A DNA stretch of 64,000 nucleotides from Pollutimonas sp963706785 (GCA_963706785.1 CAVPNJ010000009.1:124001-188000); one strand, 5' to 3'. Shown: positions 1 to 12,319, numbered from the stretch's first letter. Notes: a model not told the origin generated them from the sequence alone. Numbers and translations are program-made.

Positions 1-354
1 CCGGAGCCTCGTACTTCCGGCAAGACTGCCGCTCAAATGATGCAAGCCGAGGCCCGTCGCATCGAAGCTGCCCTACCAGCCAATGCGATGCGGATCGCCC
101 TTGATGAGCATGGCAAAGACATAGAAACAATGGGCCTTGCCCGCGAACTCGAAAGCTGGCGTGGTGGCGGCCAGGATATCGTGTTTTTGATAGGCGGGCC
201 CGATGGGCTGGACGCCAGCCTGAAACACAGCTGCACTCTAAAGCTACGGCTCTCCTCGCTTACTCTACCTCATCCAATGGTACGAGTGATTTTGGCCGAG
301 CAACTCTATCGTGCCTGGGCTATCATGACCGGTCACCCATACCACCGCGCCTGA
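1..354 (+). CDS. rlmH: 23S rRNA pseudouridine1915 N3-methyltransferase (C-terminal part)
   Basis: Partial gene: the frame is open from base 1 (reading PEPRTSGKTAAQ before the first internal Met) to a TGA at 352-354, so about 117 C-terminal residues are present of a family of about 155. RlmH is a SPOUT-fold enzyme that methylates pseudouridine 1915 in helix 69 of 23S rRNA on the assembled ribosome. Seen here are the S-adenosylmethionine-binding loop IGGPDG (about residue 64 of the fragment), which belongs to the knotted SPOUT fold, and the characteristic C-terminal HPYHR. It lies 41 bases upstream of the pyruvate kinase start on the same strand. In many Burkholderiales rlmH is followed directly by maf; here pyruvate kinase intervenes. 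Confidence 0.95.
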   Translation, partial: PEPRTSGKTAAQMMQAEARRIEAALPANAMRIALDEHGKDIETMGLARELESWRGGGQDIVFLIGGPDGLDASLKHSCTLKLRLSSLTLPHPMVRVILAEQLYRAWAIMTGHPYHRA

Positions 355-395
355 TTTCTCGGGCTAGGTCCTTAACTTGTGGATCAATCGCCGTC

Positions 396-1832
396 ATGAT
401 TAAACGCCGCAGCAAAATCGTAGCTACACTGGGACCGGCCAGTTCCAGCCCCGAAGTAATCGAGCAGTTGATCCGTGCCGGGATGGACGTTGCCCGCCTT
501 AATTTTTCGCACGGAGAACCCCAGGATCACCGCAAACGTGTTGAACTGGTTCGGTCTCTTTCTGCAAAGCTCGGCACCCACGTTGCCATCATGGGAGATC
601 TTCAAGGCCCGAAGATCCGCATCGCCCGCTTCACGAACACTAAGGTTAACCTCAAAGTCGGCGAACCTTTCACTTTATCGAATCTGCATCCCGGCGACGA
701 AGGCAACGAAACAATTGTAGGCATCGACTACCCCAGCCTGGTGCAAGATTGCCACATTGGCGACGAATTGCTGCTTGATGACGGTCGTGTCGTATTACTG
801 GTGCAAAGCGTCGAAGAACACGCTGTGCACTGCGTTGTAACGGTGGGCGGACCACTATCCAATAACAAGGGCATCAACCGGCGCGGTGGCGGAATATCAG
901 CGCCCAGCCTCACAGATAAAGACCGCGAAGACATCAAACTCGCCGCTGAACTCGAAATGGATTATGTCGCGGTCTCTTTCCCGCGGTATGGCAGCGACAT
1001 CGAGGAAGCGCGCAGACTCGTTGAGGCCGCCGGCAGCAAGGCCTGGATCATTGCGAAGATTGAACGCGCCGAGGCAGTAGCCGATGACGCCGCGTTAGAC
1101 GCAATTATTTTGGTCAGCGATGGCGTCATGGTGGCCCGCGGCGATCTTGGAGTGGAAGTCGGGGATGCTCGTCTCGTGGGCATACAAAAGCGCATAATCC
1201 AACATGCCCGCACGCACAACAAGCTGGTCATCACTGCGACCCAGATGATGGAATCCATGATCAACAGTCCTTTACCCACACGGGCCGAAGTGTCTGATGT
1301 CGCCAACGCGGTTCTGGACTATACCGACGCGGTAATGCTATCTGCGGAAAGCGCCTCGGGACACTTTCCGATCGAGGCAGTCGCTGCGATGGCGCGAGTA
1401 TGCCTGGGAGCTGAGCAAGAACCCGGTACCACCCGCTCGCAACATCGTCTTGGCGAGACGTTTTCGCGCTGTGACGAGACCATCGCTCTGGCCACCATGT
1501 ATGCGGCCAATCATTTTCCTGGCGTCAAAGCTATCATCGCCCTGAGTGAAAGCGGCCACACGCCATTGATCATGTCAAGAATTCGGTCCGGGGTACCTAT
1601 TTATTGCTACACCCGCCACCCAGGCACGCTACGGCGCGTAGCTATGTTTCGCGGTGTGTATCCCATCTCTTTCGATAACACCGACAATGATACGCTGTCC
1701 GAAAGTGAAGCTGCCATAGCGAAACTCAAAGACCTCTCGCTTTTGCAGGAAGGTGACTGGATTATCCTGACTCAGGGCGACCACCACTATAGCGGGGCGA
1801 CTAACGGGATGAAAATACTGAAGGTAAACTAA
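396..1832 (+). CDS. pyk: Pyruvate kinase
   Basis: Cytosolic glycolytic enzyme converting phosphoenolpyruvate and ADP to pyruvate and ATP. The 478-residue product has normal length. The N-terminal SKIVATLGPASS and MDVARLNFSHG (about 30-40) begin the TIM barrel. The IIAKIERAEAV strand (about 217-227) carries the catalytic Lys and a metal-binding Glu, RGDLGVEVG (about 248) the metal-binding Asp, and TATQMMESM (about 280) the signature Thr. The allosteric C-terminal domain starts near 345 and ends in the usual G-M-K-I-L-K-V. It lies between rlmH and maf on the same strand, 63 bases before maf. I cannot tell the type I from the type II isozyme by eye. Confidence 0.97.
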   Translation: MIKRRSKIVATLGPASSSPEVIEQLIRAGMDVARLNFSHGEPQDHRKRVELVRSLSAKLGTHVAIMGDLQGPKIRIARFTNTKVNLKVGEPFTLSNLHPGDEGNETIVGIDYPSLVQDCHIGDELLLDDGRVVLLVQSVEEHAVHCVVTVGGPLSNNKGINRRGGGISAPSLTDKDREDIKLAAELEMDYVAVSFPRYGSDIEEARRLVEAAGSKAWIIAKIERAEAVADDAALDAIILVSDGVMVARGDLGVEVGDARLVGIQKRIIQHARTHNKLVITATQMMESMINSPLPTRAEVSDVANAVLDYTDAVMLSAESASGHFPIEAVAAMARVCLGAEQEPGTTRSQHRLGETFSRCDETIALATMYAANHFPGVKAIIALSESGHTPLIMSRIRSGVPIYCYTRHPGTLRRVAMFRGVYPISFDNTDNDTLSESEAAIAKLKDLSLLQEGDWIILTQGDHHYSGATNGMKILKVN

Positions 1833-1895
1833 AAGGCAGGGCTGGTTCCTATGCATCTACGGGATCCAGCCTTCCGCTGTATCAAGCTTTATTGA

Positions 1896-2552
1896 ATGAC
1901 ACTTCCCATTATTTATCTTGCTTCGGCCAGTCCGCGCCGCCACGAAATTCTTCTTCAGATGGGCGTCGATCACGAAATACTGCTTATTCCCTCTCCTGAA
2001 GGTGAAGACGAGCCGCGACTGGATAATGAAGCGCCCGAAGACTATGTCCTGCGAACGGCAAAAGAAAAAGCGATCCGCGCGAGACAATGGCTAACCGGAC
2101 AGACCAAGACTGGTTTGTTAACTTCGCTAGTGGCCCAACGCCCAGTTCTGGCAGCCGATACTACCGTGATATTGGGCGACGACATCCTGGGGAAACCCGT
2201 AGATCTGAACGATGCGCATGCCATGCTCTTACGTTTGTCCGGTTGCACCCATGCTGTACACACGGCGGTAGTGCTGGCACACGGTGATCTGATTCTCGAA
2301 GACGTATCGATTACGACAGTTCGGTTTAAAACCCTTACGAGCGATGAAATCAGGGCTTATTGTGCAACAGGCGAACCCTTTGGCAAGGCCGGTGCTTACG
2401 GAATACAAGGCAAGGCTGCCGTGTTTATTGAACACATTTCCGGAAGCTACACCGGCGTCATGGGTTTGCCAGTATTTGAAACCTGGCGGCTTCTACAAGC
2501 CGCCCAAGCTGGGCCTATCACCGCGTACAACACGAGCCACCAACTTTCGTAG
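1896..2552 (+). CDS. maf: Maf/YhdE-type nucleoside triphosphate pyrophosphatase
   Basis: House-cleaning nucleotide pyrophosphatase of the Maf family, which hydrolyses dTTP/UTP or modified nucleotides to monophosphates. Seen in the 218 residues: the N-terminal ASASPRRHEIL phosphate-binding loop (about 8-18), the AADTTVILGD segment with the catalytic Asp (about 85-94), and the GIQGKAAVFIEHISGSYTGV stretch (about 167-186) leading into GLPV. The last 20 or so residues (AAQAGPITAYNTSHQLS) run beyond the usual family end and look unconserved, so the stop may be displaced. ATG start 63 bases after pyk. Residues that separate dTTP/UTP from m7GTP preference were not resolved. Confidence 0.93.
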   Translation: MTLPIIYLASASPRRHEILLQMGVDHEILLIPSPEGEDEPRLDNEAPEDYVLRTAKEKAIRARQWLTGQTKTGLLTSLVAQRPVLAADTTVILGDDILGKPVDLNDAHAMLLRLSGCTHAVHTAVVLAHGDLILEDVSITTVRFKTLTSDEIRAYCATGEPFGKAGAYGIQGKAAVFIEHISGSYTGVMGLPVFETWRLLQAAQAGPITAYNTSHQLS

Positions 2553-2712
2553 CTCCCTGAACCAAAGTACGCCACATGCCAGCACTACGGGCAGGAGCGC
2601 CGGCAATTCTTCGTAGACATCACCAGCCCGCGAGGCATCCAAAGTCGCACGGGTATAGGTGGGAATTGCGGGACGTCGAATTAAGAGTCCCCAGTGTGTT
2701 GCACGTCGATAG

Positions 2713-2732
2713 TAATTGCATAGCTAATTAAA
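2713..2732. promoter_or_regulatory. Candidate MarR operator, copy 1
   Basis: TTGCATAGCTAATTAAA is identical to a stretch upstream of the tautomerase gene. It has 5-base inverted arms (TAATT / AATTA) around an 8-base centre, the size of a site for a dimeric winged-helix regulator. It ends 18 bases before the marR start codon, so autoregulation is plausible. Operator function is inferred from position and duplication only. Confidence 0.5.
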
Positions 2733-2750
2733 TACACGTAAACTTCAGCC

Positions 2751-3167
2751 ATGTTTGAACACTGCCTTTACTTCAATACTGCCGCGCTGGCACGCCGGCT
2801 GGACAAGGAATGGTCAACGGCATTTAAGCCGTTTGACCTCACCGTGCCGCAAGCCTTCATGTTGCGAGCCGTACTCGAGCGGCCAGGAATATTGCCGCGC
2901 GAGCTTGCAGATGCAATGGTCATAGCTCGTCCAACCGTCACGCGCGCATTGGACGGACTCCAAGCAAAGGGGCTAATTCTGCGCCGAAGTCTTGAATATG
3001 ACGGTCGGGAGTTGCAAGTTCACCCGACTGAGCTCGCTGTAGCGATGAAGGAGCCATTGAATTTCGCAGCAGCCGCGGTCACTGCAAGGCTAAAAAAGGT
3101 TCTGGGTGCCGGGGAATTCGCCGAAACAGTTGTACGCGTCAAAGGGATCCGATCTGCTTTGGAATGA
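2751..3167 (+). CDS. MarR family winged-helix transcriptional regulator
   Basis: Predicted 138-residue DNA-binding protein of the MarR family, dimeric regulators usually released from DNA by phenolic or other small ligands. The helix-turn-helix lies at about 46-75 (ELADAMVIARPTVTRALDGL, then QAKGLILRR), and the SLEYDGRELQVHPT stretch forms the wing. Flanking N- and C-terminal helices would form the dimer interface. It sits 52 bases before the tautomerase on the same strand, and the two genes share an almost identical 20-base upstream element, suggesting it represses both. The ATG start gives a normal-length protein. The 198 bases between maf and this gene hold no other gene that I can see. 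The ligand is unknown. Confidence 0.85.
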   Translation: MFEHCLYFNTAALARRLDKEWSTAFKPFDLTVPQAFMLRAVLERPGILPRELADAMVIARPTVTRALDGLQAKGLILRRSLEYDGRELQVHPTELAVAMKEPLNFAAAAVTARLKKVLGAGEFAETVVRVKGIRSALE

Positions 3168-3190
3168 CAAGGCGGATTTTTTCGTGCAGA

Positions 3191-3210
3191 TAGTTGCATA
3201 GCTAATTAAA
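3191..3210. promoter_or_regulatory. Candidate MarR operator, copy 2
   Basis: Nineteen of 20 bases match the element at 2713-2732, including TTGCATAGCTAATTAAA without change. It ends 9 bases before the tautomerase ATG and runs into the ribosome-binding sequence AAAGGA. Bound protein would therefore block both late promoter elements and translation initiation. Function is inferred. Confidence 0.5.
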
Positions 3211-3219
3211 GGAATCACC

Positions 3220-3636
3220 ATGCCCATCCTGAATGTCAAAGTGAGTGCCCAACGGTCCGAAGCCATGACCCAGAAAATCTCATCCATATTGCTAGATCTG
3301 ACGACCCGTATCCTGGGAAAAAAGCCCGAGGTCACGTCAATCGCTATCGACTATGTCAGCCCCGATGACTGGATCGTGGCCGGGCGTACGTTAACCGATC
3401 AGAGCAAGAGCAGCATCTACTTCGATGTGAAGGTCACCGACGAAACCAATACCAAAGAAGAAAAGGCTAGGTACATCTCCGAAGCCTTCGCAGCTTTTGA
3501 CCGGCTATTGGGCAATCTGCACGAAGAGAGTTACGTCTACGTGCAAGACGTGCGCGCGACAGCTTATGGCTATGGAGGCAGAACGCAGGAATATCGGTAT
3601 CAGAACCCACATCCGAGCCACGAACTGCACCACTAG
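3220..3636 (+). CDS. Tautomerase superfamily protein (4-oxalocrotonate tautomerase-like)
   Basis: Predicted 138-residue tautomerase. After Met removal the N-terminus is Pro (MPILNVKVSAQ), the catalytic base of the superfamily, followed by the beta-alpha-beta pattern of 4-oxalocrotonate tautomerase through EVTSIAIDYV. At 138 residues it is about twice a 62-residue 4-OT subunit and near the size of MSAD/cis-CaaD-type members, so it probably holds two fused beta-alpha-beta units. The C-terminus (AYGYGGRTQEYRYQNPHPSHELHH) is Tyr- and His-rich. Substrate is not predictable. The adjacent MarR gene suggests a role with aromatic or unsaturated acids. A strong ribosome-binding site (AAAGGA) precedes the ATG. 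Confidence 0.82.
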   Translation: MPILNVKVSAQRSEAMTQKISSILLDLTTRILGKKPEVTSIAIDYVSPDDWIVAGRTLTDQSKSSIYFDVKVTDETNTKEEKARYISEAFAAFDRLLGNLHEESYVYVQDVRATAYGYGGRTQEYRYQNPHPSHELHH

Positions 3637-3728
3637 ATGTTCGGCTGTCAAATGCAAGTATCGGGAAGCCTCTCTTGAGGCGGCCCACTCTATCGCCCCG
3701 CCTTGCCCCGCTTTAGCTTGGCGCAAAC

Positions 3729-3766
3729 AAAAACCCCTCACTGGTTGCCCAGTGAGGGGTTTTCTT
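3729..3766. terminator. Bidirectional terminator between tautomerase and 5S rRNA
   Basis: Perfect 11-base stem CCCCTCACTGG (3734-3744) with CCAGTGAGGGG (3749-3759) and a 4-base loop. A-rich sequence lies on the left (3729-3733) and TTTTCTT on the right (3760-3766). It can therefore end transcription from the tautomerase on plus and from the rRNA operon on minus. Confidence 0.9.
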
Positions 3767-3776
3767 ACAATAAGAG

Positions 3777-3887
3777 CCTGACGATGACCTACTTTCACAG
3801 ACGTACGTCCACTATCATCGGCGCAAAGGCGTTTCACGTTCCTGTTCGGGATGGGAAGGAGTGGGACCACCTCGCTATGGTCGTCAA
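3777..3887 (-). rRNA. rrf: 5S ribosomal RNA
   Basis: On minus the sequence starts TTGACGACCATAGCGAGG and includes the conserved GGTCCCAC and CCCATCCCGAAC blocks and GTGAAACGCC, ending GGTCATCGTCAGGC, which pairs with the 5' end. This matches Burkholderiales 5S at about 111 bases. It is the last gene of the rRNA operon, about 250 bases after 23S and just before the terminator. Ends are accurate to a few bases. Confidence 0.95.
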
Positions 3888-4139
3888 GCGTAACCGGGTG
3901 TTCTGCGCGGGGCGATGCCCGACAGAACCAATCTAGAAAGAAGCACAACGTGGCAAAGGGGCGCGCAGCGCGCCTTGGCCGAAGGAATTTGGGGGGAGGA
4001 TCTTATCCACGCGCCGTACGGGCCGCGATGGGTACCGGGTAAGGCGCTAGGCGCGCTTACCTGGCCTTTGCGTCTTCGGGTGGGAAGACGACTTTGATTT
4101 GTTTGAACGGTACTTGAACACCTAACCTACAAGGTTATA

Positions 4140-7030
<2,891 letters not shown>

Positions 7031-7423
7031 TATAACGCTATAGGTTATAAGAACACTTGAGTTCGCGTGTTTGTGCCGTTCATCATTTTCAAAAGCGCGT
7101 GCGCCTACCCCCGTAAAGGAGTAACCACACGTCTGTTTTGAGAACATATTGAACAAATTGTTAATGCAATCACAACCCGTACTTACGTGTGGAATACGTC
7201 AAAGGGCTACATCGCCCTCGCGCACTCCCCATAAATACACTTCGTTGTGCTTCTTCCAGATTGTTAAAGAACAGAGTAAAACCATTAAGCGCTAAGCCTA
7301 ACGAAGAAGACCCTGATTTAAAAAAATCAAGACGCTCTTCGTTACCCTTAGAGGCAACCCAACAGCCGACACCACGACAACACAGACCCGTCCCCGCAAC
7401 CCTGCATAGCGCGTTAGCGCGTG
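7031..7423 (-). other. Spacer between tRNA-Ala and 23S rRNA
   Basis: Non-coding transcribed spacer of about 390 bases. It holds a boxA-like antitermination element at 7261-7272 (listed separately) and would pair across 23S to form the processing stem. I see no gene in it. Confidence 0.8.
7260..7272 (-). promoter_or_regulatory. boxA antitermination element before 23S
   Basis: Minus strand TGTTCTTTAACAA, a one-base variant of the rRNA boxA TGCTCTTTAACAA, in the spacer upstream of 23S. NusB/S10 binding here keeps polymerase antiterminated through 23S. Confidence 0.75.
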
Positions 7424-7499
7424 TGGTGGAGGATGACGGGATCGAACCGACGACCCCCTGCTTGCAAAGCAGGTGCTCTCCCAGCTGAGCTAATCCCCC
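7424..7499 (-). tRNA. tRNA-Ala (anticodon TGC)
   Basis: Minus strand begins GGGGGATTAGCTCAGCTGGG, has the anticodon loop CTTTGCAAG with anticodon TGC and the T arm GGTTCGATCC, and ends TCCTCCACCA with an encoded CCA. 76 bases. Second tRNA of the 16S-23S spacer. Confidence 0.98.
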
Positions 7500-7517
7500 G
7501 CACCGGTAAAACCGTAC

Positions 7518-7594
7518 TGGTGGGTCAAGTTGGAATCGAACCAACGACCCCCGCCTTATCAAGACGGTGCTCTAACCGACTGAGCTACTGACCC
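7518..7594 (-). tRNA. tRNA-Ile (anticodon GAT)
   Basis: Minus strand begins GGGTCAGTAGCTCAGTCGG, has the anticodon loop CTTGATAAG with anticodon GAT and the T arm GGTTCGATTCC, and ends TTGACCCACCA with an encoded CCA. 77 bases. First tRNA of the spacer, 120 bases after 16S. Confidence 0.98.
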
Positions 7595-7713
7595 AGTGTG
7601 CGCCCGCGCCCAGTCCGCTTGCGGCCTGCGCACCAACGTAACCCTGTCGTGGCTTACTCTTTATTCAAACAGCCAATAAGTGTGGACGCTTTCGCTTCGT
7701 GTGCATGCGCTCT

Positions 7714-9246
<1,533 letters not shown>

Positions 9247-9640
9247 CAATCTCTGTATTAAAATCGTAATTTCCATCCGGCCCCAAGGGGCCAGTGGTCA
9301 TACGTCGCGTTTCGCTCAAAGAAAAAGACAAGTTCTAAATTACTTTAAAACCAGACTTCTTCATTTGTGCGAGCACTTGATATAAATTTGGCGAGCCTTT
9401 CGTGAGAAAGGCGGCACACTCATTCCAAGCGCCCACACTTATCGGCTGTTAAATTGTTAAAGAGCAAGGTGACATCAAACGGTAACGCTTGGCGTCGATA
9501 CTGCGTATTCGGTACTACGGCACTACCTGCTGCGGTACTGCGCGCTTGGCTGTGTGAGCCGAGTCCGCTAGTGTACCACATTTGCTGACTGGCTGCTTGG
9601 CACCCGAAAGTGCCGCTTGCTGTGTCAGCAGCAGAGAAAC
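9247..9640 (-). other. rRNA operon leader
   Basis: About 390 bases of untranslated leader between the predicted promoter and 16S. It contains boxA at 9454-9466 and sequence that should pair downstream of 16S to form the RNase III processing stem. No gene seen. Confidence 0.8.
9454..9466 (-). promoter_or_regulatory. boxA antitermination element before 16S
   Basis: Minus strand TGCTCTTTAACAA, the canonical rRNA boxA, about 210 bases upstream of 16S. It recruits the Nus antitermination complex. Confidence 0.85.
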
Positions 9641-9643
9641 GAG

Positions 9644-9672
9644 ATTATGAAGGAGTTTGTCGGGCTTGTCAA
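9644..9672 (-). promoter_or_regulatory. rRNA operon promoter
   Basis: Minus strand TTGACA (9667-9672), a 17-base spacer, then CATAAT (9644-9649): a consensus -35, ideal spacing and one mismatch in the -10. Transcription would start near 9636. No AT-rich UP element is obvious upstream. Inferred from sequence; further promoters are possible. Confidence 0.8.
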
Positions 9673-10418
9673 ACCGGGGTAGGTTGCGTCGGTCGAAACC
9701 GTCTGAACCCTGCCCGCTTGCTAGCGCCCTGCCTTCCTAGCCTACCGTATCCTGCCTTCCCTGCGCCCGTCGCATCCGGGTAAACCCTGATGGCTGGAGC
9801 AGCGAAGAACGAAACTATAGCACAGCTTTTTAGCGCCCGGCAAGCGGGTTTGTGCGGAAAACCGGCCACGACTGCCCTTGGCACCACGGGGATCACGCTA
9901 AGCCATTGAAAGGGTAAGGAAATATATTTTTGGAGGCAATGAAAATAATTTGTGGGCGCCGCTAATTTGCGAGACAAACGGGCCAAACCGTGCGAAAACG
10001 GGCGGGTTTTCTGCCTGAAAGGGAAGAAACGATGAAAATGTACGAACGCGCCCTGTAATAATCGACATGAACTAAGAATCGCCTGAGACCTGGAGACTAT
10101 CTGGAGACTATATATAAGAGCCCTTCCTATATATAGAGACTTCCCATACCGCCGGTGCTTCCATTGCGATCGCTTCCCATACAAGCGATACCTCCCTCTT
10201 CTATATAGTGATCATTCTGTATAGTGATTACCGAGGGCCTTCTATATATTTAGCACAAGGTGCTTTACGTTATCTATATAGCAGGTGCTACCACCTGGTG
10301 TTCTGTATCGGTTGTCGGGCGCTCTTTATTGAACGCGCCCCGCTATCGTTTTAGTCCACACCGCCACCATAATTGGACCTACACTTGTCCAACCGAAGCT
10401 TTCCAAATTTAACTGCCC
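9673..10418. other. Long non-coding region between rRNA promoter and rng
   Basis: About 750 bases with no gene I can support. One long minus-strand frame (9669-10184) begins inside the repeats and has no recognisable motif. The right half (10090-10310) holds TATATA-type repeats, listed separately. A GGGCGC/GCGCCC hairpin (10317-10322 with 10335-10340) lies about 80 bases before rng. The rng promoter must lie here but no single candidate is convincing. Confidence 0.6.
10090..10310. repeat. Cluster of short TATATA-type repeats in the rng leader
   Basis: An 11-base tandem duplication CTGGAGACTAT (10090-10100 and 10101-10111) is followed by a loose series of CTATATA(TA)G elements near 10109, 10129, 10201, 10217, 10241 and 10274. 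TTCTATATAGTGAT (10199-10212) and TTCTGTATAGTGAT (10215-10228) are near-identical neighbours 16 bases apart. Spacing is irregular (16-32 bases, one larger gap), so this is not a CRISPR. Origin and function are unknown. Confidence 0.6.
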
Positions 10419-11882
10419 ATGACTGAAGACATTCTGATTAACGTAACGCCGTTTGAAACTCGCGTAGCACTAGTAGAACAAGGGTCCGTGCAGGAGCTCC
10501 ATATAGAACGCAGCATTCAACGTGGGCATGTCGGCAATCTGTATTTGGGCAAGGTGGTTCGTGTCCTGCCCGGCATGCAAAGCGCTTTTGTCGATATAGG
10601 CCTGGACCGTGCGGCCTTCATTCATGTCGCAGACCTCAGGCAGAACCGGGTGGAACGCAGCAACGGCACAGCGATTACATCGATCGAGAAGTTGTTGTTC
10701 GAAGGTCAGTCGTTGATGGTACAAGTAATTAAGGATCCCCTGGGCACGAAGGGGGCTCGCCTTTCTACACAAATCAGCATCGCCGGCCGCATGCTGGTTT
10801 ATCTTCCTTACGATCCCCACGTAGGGATCTCCCAGAAAATTGAATCCGAGCAAGACCGCCATTCTTTACGTGAACGGGTACTGTCGTTCATGCCAGAAGA
10901 AGAAAGCGGCGGCTTTATCGTACGCACACAAGCCGAAGTTGCCACAGATGAAGAGCTGCAGGCGGATCAGTCATATCTCCGTACGATTTGGGCCAGCATA
11001 CAGGCCAAGGTCAAGATTCAGCCTACACCTTCCGTCTTGTATACGGACTTGACGCTAGCCCAGCGGGTCCTGCGCGATATGGTCGGACCCAACACCGGCA
11101 TGATTACCGTGGACTCTCGCAGCACCACGCAAGAACTTCTAGAGTGGGCAAAAACTTATACACCCTCTGTACTAAGCCGAATCAGGCACTACAGTGGCGA
11201 GAGGCCTTTATTCGATACGGCCAATGTCGACGAAGAAATCGCCCGGGCACTGTCCCGGCGGGTAGACCTGAAGTCAGGCGGCTATCTGATTATTGACCAG
11301 ACCGAAGCCTTGACTACCGTCGACGTGAATACCGGAGGGTTTGTCGGTGGCCGCAGTTTTGACGACACCATATTCAAAACTAATCTGGAAGCCGCAATCG
11401 CGTTGGCCCGCCAGCTGCGGCTGCGCAATCTGGGCGGCATCATTATTCTTGACTTCATCGATATGGACGATGCCGAGCATCGCAGCTCGGTGCTCGCCGA
11501 GCTTAACAAAGCGCTGGCAAAAGACCGGACTCGTATGACGGTAAGTGGATTCAGTCAATTGGGGCTGGTGGAAATGACGCGCAAGCGAACACGGGATTCT
11601 TTGGCCCATCAGTTGTGCGAACCCTGCCCTACCTGCCAGTCGCGTGGCAATGTCAGGACACCTAGAACATTATGCTACGAGATACTGCGCGAAATACTGC
11701 GCGAATCACGGCAGTTCAACCCCAAGGAATTCCGGATTCTTGCATCGCAAGCTATCGTCGACCTATTCCTGGAAGAAGAAAGCTCGCATTTAGCGATGCT
11801 GGGCGACTTCATTGGGAAGCCGATATCGCTGGAAGTAGAAGGCCAATACTCCCAGGAGCAATACGACATCGTTCTTATTTAA
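10419..11882 (+). CDS. rng: Ribonuclease G
   Basis: Endoribonuclease of the RNase E/G family that matures the 5' end of 16S rRNA and cleaves AU-rich mRNA sites. The 487-residue length is that of RNase G, without the long RNase E scaffold tail. Seen are the S1-type RNA-binding domain (about 35-125), TTVDVNTGG (about 300) and ILDFIDMDD (about 345) carrying the two magnesium-binding Asp residues of the DNase I-like core, and CEPCPTC (about 400-406), the zinc-link cysteines that join subunits. It starts about 770 bases from the rRNA promoter, divergent to the operon whose RNA it processes. Its last 8 bases overlap the convergent lipoprotein gene. Confidence 0.96.
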   Translation: MTEDILINVTPFETRVALVEQGSVQELHIERSIQRGHVGNLYLGKVVRVLPGMQSAFVDIGLDRAAFIHVADLRQNRVERSNGTAITSIEKLLFEGQSLMVQVIKDPLGTKGARLSTQISIAGRMLVYLPYDPHVGISQKIESEQDRHSLRERVLSFMPEEESGGFIVRTQAEVATDEELQADQSYLRTIWASIQAKVKIQPTPSVLYTDLTLAQRVLRDMVGPNTGMITVDSRSTTQELLEWAKTYTPSVLSRIRHYSGERPLFDTANVDEEIARALSRRVDLKSGGYLIIDQTEALTTVDVNTGGFVGGRSFDDTIFKTNLEAAIALARQLRLRNLGGIIILDFIDMDDAEHRSSVLAELNKALAKDRTRMTVSGFSQLGLVEMTRKRTRDSLAHQLCEPCPTCQSRGNVRTPRTLCYEILREILRESRQFNPKEFRILASQAIVDLFLEEESSHLAMLGDFIGKPISLEVEGQYSQEQYDIVLI

Positions 11883-12300
11883 CGTCCGCACACACCGCAG
11901 GATGCAATATGGCATTGAATAATTGCTCGACGCGTTTGTCTGCAGCCGAATCCGAATAATACGAATAAACCTTCGCTTTGACGCGTGATTCTTCCATCGC
12001 TGCGCCTCTATACTGGACCAGGTCGGTCAGGACGGCATCCTCTAGACTCACAGCACCTTCTGGCTTCTGAATAATAGTCGCATAGTTGGTCTGGTGAGGG
12101 TCCATGGCGAACTCGGGTGCGCTGCCACATGCAGCCTTGTGCTTGAAAAGCGCCATTTGAATTTTCGGAAAAGTTAACGGCAGGGTCCGTTCGCTATGGA
12201 AGTACCGCGGGTCCCGCAGGTCGTATTCACGTACTCCTGCCGGATTGCTGGCGCACCCCGCAAGCGCCATTAATGCCGCAAACATCGCTATTCTTTTCAT
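11875..12300 (-). CDS. Putative lipoprotein, function unknown
   Basis: A 141-residue protein with a clear lipoprotein signal: MKR, a hydrophobic stretch, and lipobox LAGC with the modified Cys at residue 16. Residues after the Cys (SNPAGV) do not carry Asp at +2, so outer-membrane sorting is expected. The mature part is mixed alpha/beta in character, with Cys residues near 58 and 138 that could form a disulphide. I do not recognise the family. It lies 19 bases downstream of msbA on the same strand and is probably co-transcribed, suggesting an envelope role. It overlaps the 3' end of rng by 8 bases, tail to tail. Confidence 0.8.
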   Translation of the reverse strand: MKRIAMFAALMALAGCASNPAGVREYDLRDPRYFHSERTLPLTFPKIQMALFKHKAACGSAPEFAMDPHQTNYATIIQKPEGAVSLEDAVLTDLVQYRGAAMEESRVKAKVYSYYSDSAADKRVEQLFNAILHPAVCADVK

Positions 12301-12319
12301 TTTTTAATTCCAATCATAA

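Noticed and set aside
7424..7594. tRNA genes as attachment sites of an integrated element
   Set aside because: The tRNAs are in the ribosomal spacer in the standard order. No integrase, direct repeat or foreign gene is near.
9669..10184. Minus-strand open frame of 171 residues upstream of the rRNA promoter
   Set aside because: No recognised motif, unusual composition (many Arg, Ser, Tyr and His), and it begins in TATATA repeats. Treated as chance.
10090..10310. CRISPR array
   Set aside because: Repeats are short and imperfect, with irregular spacing of 16-32 bases and one larger gap, and no cas gene is near.
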